The notes beneath the pieces are model-generated. The model worked only from the letters and a program-made list of their open reading frames with translations, was not told the origin of the DNA and made no database searches. Of a stretch of DNA of 45,481 bases, positions 7,009 through 15,076 are shown one piece after another. Position 1 is the stretch's first letter. Each line of letters starts with the position of its first letter. Position numbers and translations under genes: made by a program. Source of the DNA: Helicobacter anseris (GTDB taxonomy: Bacteria; Campylobacterota; Campylobacteria; Campylobacterales; Helicobacteraceae); the NCBI RefSeq assembly GCF_003364335.1, contig NZ_NXLX01000012.1, positions 1-45,481 of the forward strand, read 5' to 3'.

Positions 7009-8331
7009 ATGCATTTTATCGATAAGTATTTTAAAATCACAGAATCTAAAAGTAGTATAAAAACAGAAGCTATCGCGGGTTTTACTACATTTTTATCCAT
7101 GCTTTATATTGTCCCTGTGGCTTCTTCTATCCTCTCTGATTCTGGTATGCCAAAAGATGCGCTCATCACAGCAGTAACTCTTGCAACCATCATTGCAACG
7201 CTATTAAGTGGTATTTGGGCTAAAGTTCCTGTAGCAATGAGTGTTGGAATGGGATTAAATGCTTATTTTTCCTATGGTATGGTAAAGGGTATGGGGCTTT
7301 CTTGGGAACAAGCACTTGGTGTAGTCTTCCTCTCTGGAGTTATTTTTTTGATTGTTTCATTAACAAAGCTTCGCACTTGGCTTATCAAAAGTATCCCATC
7401 TGGTTTAAGATTTGCTCTAGCAGCAGGGCTTGGGGCTTTTATCTGTGCGATAGGACTACGCTCTTTAGACATCATACAAATCTCCAACGACGGACTTCCT
7501 GAGCTTGGCAACCTCAACTCTACAAAGATTTGGATAGGACTTTTTGGTGTAGGTATTATTTTGTTTTTGAGTGCCAGAAAAATTCATGCTTCATTTCTCA
7601 TAGGTATTATTATTTGTTCTTTATTGGGCGGTGTCTTTGGACTTGCTTCCTTGCCACATCAAATCATATCTACTCCTGCATCTATTGCACCTATTGCTTT
7701 TAAAATGGATTTTATAGGGGTTTTTACCCTTGCTTTGATTCCTACAATCATCTCTCTTTTAATCTTAGATTTATTTGATTCCTTAGGCACTCTTGCTGGA
7801 GTGGGCGCAAAAATAGGGCTTTTTCAAAATAAGGATAACAAAGGAGACAAAGTGCTTGAGAAAACCTTGCAAGTAGATGCAGCCGCAACTGTGGTTGGTG
7901 CTAGTCTTGGTGTCTCTACTACCACAAGCTTTTTAGAGAGTACAAGTGGTGTGAGCGAAGGAGGAAGAACTGGACTTACTTCTGTATTTTGTGCATTATT
8001 TTTTACTTTAAGCTTATTCTTATTTCCCCTATTTGCTGCAATTCCTGATTTTGCCATCTACCCTGCCCTTGTAGTTGTCGGTGCAATGATGTTTTTAGAA
8101 ATCAAAAATATAGATTTTTCAGATTTACCCATAGGGCTTGGAGCATTTTTTGCCATCGTGCTTATGCCACTTACTTATTCTATTGCTAATGGTCTAGCAG
8201 GTGGATTTGTGGTATATATCCTTACATCTTTAGCACTAAAGCAATATCATCGCATCAATCTTGGAGTTATTATCCTTGGGGTTTTGAGTATCTTACCCAT
8301 TATCGTTCATGGAATTTTCTTAAAGGGGTAA
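7009..8331 (+). CDS. NCS2/AzgA-type purine permease (guanine/hypoxanthine class)
   Basis: A 440-residue inner-membrane carrier with about 13 hydrophobic segments. The N-terminal FKITESKSSIKTEAIAGFTTFL and the later GVSTTTSFLESTSGVSEGGRTG stretch are typical of the AzgA/PbuG/GhxP branch of nucleobase:cation symporters. It would import guanine, hypoxanthine or adenine for salvage, alongside the de novo enzyme PurH encoded nearby. A good AAGAAGG site and TATAAT box lie upstream. The final 12 nt overlap the convergent accessory gene at 8320, which suggests that the defence block was placed right against its 3' end. The exact substrate is unknown. Confidence 0.93.
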   Translation: MHFIDKYFKITESKSSIKTEAIAGFTTFLSMLYIVPVASSILSDSGMPKDALITAVTLATIIATLLSGIWAKVPVAMSVGMGLNAYFSYGMVKGMGLSWEQALGVVFLSGVIFLIVSLTKLRTWLIKSIPSGLRFALAAGLGAFICAIGLRSLDIIQISNDGLPELGNLNSTKIWIGLFGVGIILFLSARKIHASFLIGIIICSLLGGVFGLASLPHQIISTPASIAPIAFKMDFIGVFTLALIPTIISLLILDLFDSLGTLAGVGAKIGLFQNKDNKGDKVLEKTLQVDAAATVVGASLGVSTTTSFLESTSGVSEGGRTGLTSVFCALFFTLSLFLFPLFAAIPDFAIYPALVVVGAMMFLEIKNIDFSDLPIGLGAFFAIVLMPLTYSIANGLAGGFVVYILTSLALKQYHRINLGVIILGVLSILPIIVHGIFLKG

Positions 8332-8871
8332 ATTTATATTTAACTCTTTTTCAAGAGTACTAGGAGAAATAATTTTTACATCAGAAAAATAAAAACCCTT
8401 AAAATTCCTATAATCTGACTTTGTATTCTGTTTTTTATTAGCACCTCCCTTATTATCAAATATACTAGCAAGATGCTCTCTACTATCTTCACTTACAACT
8501 AAAATAAACTTGGAATTTTTTCTAAAATTAGAAAGCTTTTCATCTTTATAATCTAAATAAATTATTACAGAATCGGAAACTTTTTTTCTAATATCACTCT
8601 CATTAACATTGCCACTTTTGAACTCTATAAAAATCAGGACATCTGCATTTGGTATATAGAGTGCATCAACTGATTTTAAGTCATATCCTGTTGGATACCC
8701 AGTTTTATGAAGATTGCTCAAATACCATCCCTTAAAACGATCGAAATTCACAACCTCTAATTGAGAATCTGTCATATACTTTTTATATTTTTTTCCATTA
8801 ATCTCTTTTTCATACTGCGAAGTTTTCTTTAGGGTATAAATAAACTTAGAAAACACTTTATCGTTCTTCAA
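8320..8871 (-). CDS. Small putative PD-(D/E)XK nuclease-like protein, partner of the ATPase
   Basis: I do not recognise a named family. The 183-residue soluble protein has a central segment SVDALYIPNADVLIFIEFKSG: D69 followed after 13 residues by E83-F-K85, each on or after a beta-strand. This matches the D...ExK active-site layout of PD-(D/E)XK nucleases. A conserved-looking FDRFKGWYLSNLHKTGYPTG precedes it and a Lys/Asn-rich region follows. Its start overlaps the ATPase gene by 14 nt, so the two are translationally coupled. Inference: a DNA or RNA cleaving effector controlled by the ATPase, as in known two-gene phage-defence systems. Catalysis is unproven; it could be a degenerate nuclease fold used for binding. 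Confidence 0.6.
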   Translation of the reverse strand: MKNDKVFSKFIYTLKKTSQYEKEINGKKYKKYMTDSQLEVVNFDRFKGWYLSNLHKTGYPTGYDLKSVDALYIPNADVLIFIEFKSGNVNESDIRKKVSDSVIIYLDYKDEKLSNFRKNSKFILVVSEDSREHLASIFDNKGGANKKQNTKSDYRNFKGFYFSDVKIISPSTLEKELNINLPL

Positions 8872-10156
8872 GCTCTACTCTTTTTTCTTCCAAAAGTCTA
8901 AAAGGACGTGCTAATTTTGCATATACAACACTTGTATCATGCGTAACGTCTTCTACCACTGAGGTAAACTCATCTATTTCTTGAGCAAGATAGTATTTAC
9001 ACTTCTCAACTTTATGCTCTCTTGAAAAAACCTCAATCGCATTTAAAAAATATGGGCTATGGGTATTGATCAAAATATGAAGTTTTAAAGCTTTTTGCAA
9101 AACTACAATAATTTCTGCTAACTTTACCTGCCATTCTGGATGAAGATGTATCTCTGGTTCATCTAAAATAATCGTCCCATTTTCTTGGATAAACCCATTT
9201 TGAATAAGTGTCTTAAGAATCATAAAAGTTTTCATTCCTGTTGAAATACTACGAATATTAAGCTTTGCTGGATGTTTTTTTGAAGAATAATAAAAATCAT
9301 TATTATTCTCCTCCATTTCCCCTTCACAAACCTTATTAAGAAGTTTTACAACCTCTTGTAATTTTTCCTCGCCCATAATCTCATCTAATAAGCCTTTTTT
9401 TTCAACTAGACTTTGTTTTAGCAGTTTCCTATGATTTAACTCCAAATCATCATCTAAAAAAATATCAAGCTCATCAATCACAAAAGGATCATCAATATAA
9501 AAAACTTGTTGCAATAATTGAAAATTTTCAATTGACTTAGCAGTATTTTGCTGAAAATGTATAGATGTTATTTTATTTTTTATTGTCAAGGCAATACTTG
9601 CATCACTGGTATTTTCAAAATAAATATTAGAAATTTGATCATTAAATTCTGTTTTTAAACCCTTAGTTAACAATTTCAGAATAACTTGATTATCAGAAAT
9701 CTTAAGTTTCTCTACAATTCTTCCAAATTGAGAATCTTGAATGATTTTTTCTAGCACATCAATCTTACCACCCCTAAAATTATTTGAGAGTGCAGATAAA
9801 CAAATTGCCTTGATCTGTTCTTCTGTAATTTGCTCTTCACGGCTATAGATTTTCAAAATTTCCGTTGCAATTCTACCTACAATTGAATGGTGAACAAACA
9901 TGTTTAATATACTATCTCCAATCTCCCATAATTGACTTCTCCAAGTAAAAATTAGTTCACGTATATCATTTTTTAAATTGTTTACTCTTTCTGCTTCAAT
10001 CCGTCTATTAATATTACTTAATGCATTAAATACTCCAAACAAAGCCTTGCCAACTGTGCTTTTGCCTGACCCATTTTCCCCTGCAATGACAGTAATTGTT
10101 TTGATTTCTACTTCAGCATCCCTAAATCTTCCAATATTTTTTAATCTGATTTCCAT
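8858..10156 (-). CDS. ABC-type (RecF/OLD-like) AAA family ATPase
   Basis: A 432-residue ATPase of the SMC/RecF/OLD superfamily. It opens with the usual MEIRLKNIGRF strand and Walker A GENGSGKST (26-34). A helical insert of about 260 residues follows. Then come the ABC signature SISTGMK (303-309), Walker B TIILDEPEIHLHP (328-340) and the switch histidine in INTHSPYF (363-370). There is no Toprim domain, so it is not a full OLD nuclease; the partner downstream may supply the nuclease. Such ATPases sense invaders in Septu, PARIS, AbiL and related systems. A TGCTATAAT box in the 67-nt gap upstream suggests that the pair has its own promoter, separate from the restriction enzyme gene. Confidence 0.88.
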   Translation of the reverse strand: MEIRLKNIGRFRDAEVEIKTITVIAGENGSGKSTVGKALFGVFNALSNINRRIEAERVNNLKNDIRELIFTWRSQLWEIGDSILNMFVHHSIVGRIATEILKIYSREEQITEEQIKAICLSALSNNFRGGKIDVLEKIIQDSQFGRIVEKLKISDNQVILKLLTKGLKTEFNDQISNIYFENTSDASIALTIKNKITSIHFQQNTAKSIENFQLLQQVFYIDDPFVIDELDIFLDDDLELNHRKLLKQSLVEKKGLLDEIMGEEKLQEVVKLLNKVCEGEMEENNNDFYYSSKKHPAKLNIRSISTGMKTFMILKTLIQNGFIQENGTIILDEPEIHLHPEWQVKLAEIIVVLQKALKLHILINTHSPYFLNAIEVFSREHKVEKCKYYLAQEIDEFTSVVEDVTHDTSVVYAKLARPFRLLEEKRVELEER

Positions 10157-10191
10157 TTTTAAATATTACCTATTTTATTTGTTTCCTTGTG

Positions 10192-10200
10192 ATTATAGCA
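10192..10200 (-). promoter_or_regulatory. Extended -10 promoter for the ATPase/nuclease pair
   Basis: On the minus strand the 67-nt gap between the type IIG gene and the ATPase gene contains TGCTATAAT, an ideal extended -10 element. It lies 36 nt upstream of the ATPase ATG. This allows independent expression of the two-gene module. Confidence 0.55.
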
Positions 10201-10223
10201 ATTTTTATTCTTTATTTACTCCT

Positions 10224-13200
10224 TTATCCTATCTCCACACTCTCCCACAACCCCTTAAGCAACTCAATATAATGGGGTTGTTTGGTGGAGAGGACTTTGA
10301 ATGTAGAGAGGATAGTGCAAAACTCCTCTTTGTCTATCCCATAGAGTTTGGCGATGAGAATGTCGTTGGTGGCTTTGAGGGTGAGGTAGGATTTCTCACT
10401 TTGAGGGATTGAGAGGCTCTCTCCCCCTAGCCCATAGCACCCTTGATACTCTCCTATCTTCACCCAATCCTCCGAGCCAAAGAGAGAAGAGAGGACTTGA
10501 AAATGTCCTTTTTTGTCATTGTAGAGTTGAAGGGCTAGGGCATTGCGTGTGATAGTGGTGTAGAGGGGAGAGTTGCGGATCTCCTCTGCTGTGGGTTGAG
10601 GGAATGGGATACGCTCTAAATAAATCTTATTAAAGTTGATTTGCACCATACTTCGCACCACAAAATCCACCACCATAGAGTTAAACACCCCTAGAGCAAA
10701 AGCAATCTTCTCTATCTCCACACTCTCAATCTCTATCTTCTCTTCTATCTTTTTATAATATTTTGGGATATTTGCATACATACTATCTTGGAAGCCACAC
10801 CCTTGAGGAATAAGGGTAAAAATCGCTGTGCGTTCGTTAGTATCACACGAAATTTTTCTAAATCCTAAGCGGATAAACTCCCTATCATAAGCGATAAGCT
10901 CTAGGGGAGTAAGAGAGTATTTGGAGCAAAAATCTGCAAACTCTTTCTCACTCATCTCTATATCTTGCTTGAGGCGATAAAGCTCTTTGCTCGATAGTCG
11001 TTCATCAAAGCTTAAGGGATCAAGAAAATACTTTGGAGGGGCAAACTCACAATCATTTTGATGAATCATCTTACCCTCATAAAGCGGGATTAGCCCCTCT
11101 TGGCTTGATTCTATAAACAAATCTTTATCAATAGAAGAATCTAGCTCTCTACGAAAATCTAGCCACTCCAAAGAGAGGGGAGAGAAAGAGGAGTAGAGGC
11201 GGAGAAGGATTTTTAGAGTGTCCTCACTTCTGACTTCAGGCAAAGAGAGTTGGGTAGGAGAAAGACTAACAATCTCTTGAAGAGTGAAAGAAAGAGGCTT
11301 TTGGGTATAGAGAGAATCTGCCTCTGTAAGATAGGACATTGTTTGGATTATATGGTTTTTGGGAGAAGGACAAGAGAGTATTTGCATTAGAGCAAATTTG
11401 TAGCTTCTATGAATATCAGGGAAGATTCCCTCACGATTTTCAAAGCTATAAAAATACTTGAGCGTTTTTTCTTTGAGGATATAGGCCCTCAGTGCTAGAC
11501 TTCCCTCCTCATACATCAATGCACTTGGCAAGACATAGTTGAGAGAGGCGTTGGGGGAGAGCAAAGAGAGATTACGCTCGACAAAGAATCTAAAAAGATT
11601 GCCATCTCCACTGCCACGATTGAGGGGATAGTGGGCTTTGTAGTAGGAGTTTAGAGCCTCAATATAAGACTTTTGGCTATCATAGAGGGATTTGATATAG
11701 GGTTTGGAGAGAATGTCAAGTTTAAGTGTCTTTTTCTCACTTGCTTTTTTTGTGCGATAATCGCTGACAAACTGAGGGAAAAAGTCATCATCACTAAACT
11801 TTGTCTTATCCCACGGCGGATTTCCGATGATACAATCAAAGCCTTTTCTATGAGAGCTAAAGACTTCAGGAAATGCGATTTCATAGTGAAAAAATCTGTA
11901 TTTTTGACTTAGCTCAGAGATAGTGGGGTGCAAAGATTCAAAAATGGGATTTGGAGAGATGATACCCTCAAGATAATCCATCTGGTTGCCTTTGATTTGA
12001 AAATTTTGATTTGCATCTAAAAAACTTTGTGCTGTAAGAAAGTCTAGAGCTAAAGAGAGTATATGAAGCTTGGGGGCTATCTCTTGAGTGTAAATAGTCT
12101 TGCTCTCTTTGATCTCTTCTTCTGTGGTATCTTTGAGGGCATTGAGTTTGGGGAGAGTTTGCGTGAGGGCTTGGAATTGATCTAGAAAATCTTGATAAAA
12201 GAGATTTTCATCAGTTTTTTCTTTGTAAAAGGTTTCAAATGCTTTTATGTTTGATCCTACAAGGGCATTTCCACATTTGATGTGGTGCTCAATAAAGCTT
12301 AGAGGTGTGCCAAAGATAAAGCTATCAATCCAAAGAGAGAGTTTGGTAAGCTCAATGCTAAAAGGATTGAGATCTACTCCATAAATCATACGCTTAAGCA
12401 AAAGACGCTTTATTACATCACTTTCATCTACTTCATAATCTGTGATATAAAGAGCAGTGTTGGCCTGAATGCTTGCTTTTTCTCTTTCATAAAATGCCTT
12501 AAAGCTTTCAAACTCATCAAAATGTGTGATGATATGCTCTGTGATAGTGTTGAGTGCTTGCACTAAGAAATGTCCGCTTCCACAGGCGTTGTCTAGGATT
12601 TTATAATCTAGAATATTATCATCTGTGATTTGTAAGGCGTGGGTAGCAAGATAGGAAGTGAGCGATGTAGGAGTATAGAAGCTTGCTGTGGTTTTTCTAG
12701 AGTTGCTTGTATTTTTGAGATAAAGCTCTCCTTTAGGATAGAAAGTATTTTTGGTAATTTTGTGTTTTTTGGCAATGAGCTCAAAATCATAGGCATCAAA
12801 ATAGCCCTCAATACTCTTACTTTTTCCATCAGAATAAATAAGATAGTAGGTATCCTCTTTAGTAACTTCAAAAAAATATGAGAGCAATCCTTCATAAATT
12901 GTCCCTAAGTGAGTAATGGATAGAGTTTTATAATCTCTTTTAAAATCTTTATTTTGAATCCTTACAACAAAAAAAGCCTTTAGAATATGATGCAAGGTTG
13001 CATTATCAAAAAGTTTGGGGGTTTGTAATAATGGGGCATTATTGGAATCAAAAAGTCCTCCATTAAAGATTGGCATATCAAAATTTGGATCCCCTTTATC
13101 AAAAACCCTAAAAAGATTACTCAATCTTCCAAAGCCACTATAACTCTGAGAATCTGAGATAAGGTTTTCAAGCAGATTTGAGATTGAAAACTCGTTGTTA

Positions 13201-14087
13201 TAGCAAGAGTGTTTTTTGAGAATAGATTCGAATTTGTCTTCAAAATATGCAATGAAAAGTAATCTAAAAACAAAATACAGCGTGTTTTGATAAATATCCT
13301 CTAAGGGTTTATCTTGGTGCTTTGCATAGATGGTTTTGCCAATGATTTCAAAAATAGAATCCTTTCCATCAATGCCATAAATCAAAGATTTAAGATCATC
13401 TTCAATTTTTGTTTTGGCATTGGTGTTTTGAGTGAAGAGAGTTTGGATAGGTTGAGGGCTGGTTTTGATGGGGATAAAATTTTTGGCATTGAAGATGAAA
13501 TAAAAATATTTAAAAGCCTCTAAATCATCATTTTGGAGAATTATTTCTAGATTGACTTCATAAAAAATCTTTTGGCTGGAGAGCTTAGAATTGTCATAAA
13601 GTCGCCAAAATCTCCCATTTGTAAGAAATCCAAAATCAAGCTTAAGATTGCTAAGATAACGCAGGATTTGAAAATGTGGATTGTCTTTGACTTTTTTGTT
13701 GTCAATTGCGACATTGTAGGCTTTGGATTCTAAAATCACACTAATATGCTCATTACTTGCAAGACGGGAAGTTTTGGTAATTTTCTCATAAGATTCTTTA
13801 GCCTCTTTGGAAACAAAAAGTAAAAAATCAGGCTTTTCTAGTTTGCCTTGAATCATTTTTTCTTCTTGGCGAATTGTATGCCAACTTAAGATTTTTAAAA
13901 CCTCACTAATAAAATCATCTTCAAATTGATGTTCATTTTGAGATGTAAACTTTGATATATCATAAAGAATTTTAATTTTAGAGAATATTGGAGATAAATC
14001 CAAAGAAAAATCATAAAGCTTTGGGAATTCCTCTTCTAGGGTGTAGGTAGTAAAAAGATTGTTTGAAAGAAAGTAAAAATCTTGCAT
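10224..14087 (-). CDS. Type IIG restriction-modification enzyme (Eco57I-like, fused nuclease and N6-adenine methylase)
   Basis: One 1287-residue chain carries both activities. The N-terminal domain has PD at 86-87 and ESK at 120-122, the PD-(D/E)XK nuclease signature. A helical linker leads to an N6-adenine methyltransferase. That part has motif I DNACGSGHFL (499-508), the YGVDLNPFSIELTKLSLW stretch (569-586) typical of Eco57I/PglX proteins, and catalytic motif IV NPPW (755-758). The remaining 500 residues hold the target-recognition region. The frame is intact, so the enzyme is probably active. The start has AAGG 6 nt upstream and a TATAAT box at 14115-14120. The C-terminal half is clearly more GC-rich than the N-terminal half, suggesting recombined specificity. 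A PglX without BREX partners is less likely because the nuclease motif is present. Confidence 0.9.
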   Translation of the reverse strand: MQDFYFLSNNLFTTYTLEEEFPKLYDFSLDLSPIFSKIKILYDISKFTSQNEHQFEDDFISEVLKILSWHTIRQEEKMIQGKLEKPDFLLFVSKEAKESYEKITKTSRLASNEHISVILESKAYNVAIDNKKVKDNPHFQILRYLSNLKLDFGFLTNGRFWRLYDNSKLSSQKIFYEVNLEIILQNDDLEAFKYFYFIFNAKNFIPIKTSPQPIQTLFTQNTNAKTKIEDDLKSLIYGIDGKDSIFEIIGKTIYAKHQDKPLEDIYQNTLYFVFRLLFIAYFEDKFESILKKHSCYNNEFSISNLLENLISDSQSYSGFGRLSNLFRVFDKGDPNFDMPIFNGGLFDSNNAPLLQTPKLFDNATLHHILKAFFVVRIQNKDFKRDYKTLSITHLGTIYEGLLSYFFEVTKEDTYYLIYSDGKSKSIEGYFDAYDFELIAKKHKITKNTFYPKGELYLKNTSNSRKTTASFYTPTSLTSYLATHALQITDDNILDYKILDNACGSGHFLVQALNTITEHIITHFDEFESFKAFYEREKASIQANTALYITDYEVDESDVIKRLLLKRMIYGVDLNPFSIELTKLSLWIDSFIFGTPLSFIEHHIKCGNALVGSNIKAFETFYKEKTDENLFYQDFLDQFQALTQTLPKLNALKDTTEEEIKESKTIYTQEIAPKLHILSLALDFLTAQSFLDANQNFQIKGNQMDYLEGIISPNPIFESLHPTISELSQKYRFFHYEIAFPEVFSSHRKGFDCIIGNPPWDKTKFSDDDFFPQFVSDYRTKKASEKKTLKLDILSKPYIKSLYDSQKSYIEALNSYYKAHYPLNRGSGDGNLFRFFVERNLSLLSPNASLNYVLPSALMYEEGSLALRAYILKEKTLKYFYSFENREGIFPDIHRSYKFALMQILSCPSPKNHIIQTMSYLTEADSLYTQKPLSFTLQEIVSLSPTQLSLPEVRSEDTLKILLRLYSSFSPLSLEWLDFRRELDSSIDKDLFIESSQEGLIPLYEGKMIHQNDCEFAPPKYFLDPLSFDERLSSKELYRLKQDIEMSEKEFADFCSKYSLTPLELIAYDREFIRLGFRKISCDTNERTAIFTLIPQGCGFQDSMYANIPKYYKKIEEKIEIESVEIEKIAFALGVFNSMVVDFVVRSMVQINFNKIYLERIPFPQPTAEEIRNSPLYTTITRNALALQLYNDKKGHFQVLSSLFGSEDWVKIGEYQGCYGLGGESLSIPQSEKSYLTLKATNDILIAKLYGIDKEEFCTILSTFKVLSTKQPHYIELLKGLWESVEIG

Positions 14088-14114
14088 AAAAAGCCTTGCT
14101 CATAGAATTGGCAA

Positions 14115-14120
14115 ATTATA
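14115..14120 (-). promoter_or_regulatory. -10 element of the type IIG gene
   Basis: On the minus strand TATAAT occurs 28 nt upstream of the enzyme's ATG, within the 68-nt gap shared with the divergent miaA gene. No good -35 is seen. The sequence TTATAA is symmetric and could serve either direction. Confidence 0.5.
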
Positions 14121-14155
14121 ACCCAAATCCTAGATATTTTTATACAATACACACT

Positions 14156-15037
14156 ATGAAACCAATCAAACTTATAGCAATTTTAGGATCTAGTGGAAGT
14201 GGAAAAAGCGAGCTTGCATTAAAGCTTGCCACCTCTCTTGATGCGGAAATTTTTTCATTAGATTCTCTGAGTATTTATAAAAAAATAGATATCTTATCTG
14301 CAAAGCCTAGTAAAGAAGAAATGGCTATTGTCAAGCATTATGGCATTGATGTTTTGGAGATAGATCAAGAAAATAATGCATTGATTTTTAAAAACTTACT
14401 TTTAGAGGCCATCAAGCAGACAAATAAAAAAATCTTACTTATTGTTGGGGGTAGCAGTTTTTATCTCAAAGCCATCATAGAGGGATTAAGTCCTATGCCA
14501 AAAATATCAAAAGAGATAAAAGAAAAAGTTGCCCTTATCAAAAATCCCTATGAGGTTTTATCGCAAAAGGATTTGGATTTTGCTAAAAATATCAAACCTC
14601 AAGATACTTATAGAATCCAAAAAGGATTGGAGATATTTTATAGCACCCACACTCCCCCATCACTCTATTTTAAAAAAAATCCTCCCGTAGGTTTTGAATA
14701 TCCTATTGATACATTTTGCATTGAGATACAAAGAGAAATCTTAAGAGAGAGAATTATCAAACGCACACAAATGATGTTAAAAAATGGTGGAATAGAAGAA
14801 ATACAAAATCTTTTAACTATTTATCCAAAAGATTCTCAACCCTTTAAGGCAATAGGCCCAAAAGAATGCATAGAATTCTTGGAGCAAAAAATAAGTTTTG
14901 AGACATTGGAAACACAAATCATCACGCATACAATGCAACTTGCAAAGCGTCAAAAAACTTTCAATAAGACACAATTTAAAAATATTGCTTTTTTTCAAAA
15001 AGATGATTTATTTGATGAGATTCTAAGACTTTATTAG
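14156..15037 (+). CDS. miaA: tRNA dimethylallyltransferase
   Basis: Adds a dimethylallyl group to A37 of tRNAs reading UNN codons, improving decoding accuracy. The P-loop GSSGSGKS lies at residues 11-18, followed by the substrate-binding DSLSIYKKIDI block and SAKPS. Later QRTQMMLKNGG-like and KAIGPKE motifs are typical. I chose the ATG at 14156 (293 residues), since the 20 extra residues from a TTG at 14096 have no counterpart in the family as I know it. No clear ribosome site precedes the ATG. TATACAAT at 14141-14148 could be its -10, in which case the message would be almost leaderless. It lies 39 nt upstream of purH. Confidence 0.93.
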   Translation: MKPIKLIAILGSSGSGKSELALKLATSLDAEIFSLDSLSIYKKIDILSAKPSKEEMAIVKHYGIDVLEIDQENNALIFKNLLLEAIKQTNKKILLIVGGSSFYLKAIIEGLSPMPKISKEIKEKVALIKNPYEVLSQKDLDFAKNIKPQDTYRIQKGLEIFYSTHTPPSLYFKKNPPVGFEYPIDTFCIEIQREILRERIIKRTQMMLKNGGIEEIQNLLTIYPKDSQPFKAIGPKECIEFLEQKISFETLETQIITHTMQLAKRQKTFNKTQFKNIAFFQKDDLFDEILRLY

Positions 15038-15076
15038 GCATAATCAAAAAATTAAAAAAATAAAGGATAGAAAAAA

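Noticed and set aside
8858-10156. OLD-family nuclease or Gabija GajA
   Set aside because: After the H-loop only about 65 residues remain, too few for a Toprim domain, and no GajB helicase is adjacent.
9978-10412. 144-codon plus-strand frame crossing the ATPase and type IIG genes
   Set aside because: It is antisense to two genes with clear motifs, and its translation has no family character.
11673-11912. Opposed short frames inside the type IIG gene
   Set aside because: The enzyme frame runs unbroken through this part with methylase motif IV, so these are chance frames.
10224-14087. BREX PglX instead of type IIG
   Set aside because: The methylase resembles PglX, but an N-terminal PD...ESK nuclease signature is present and no other BREX gene lies nearby.
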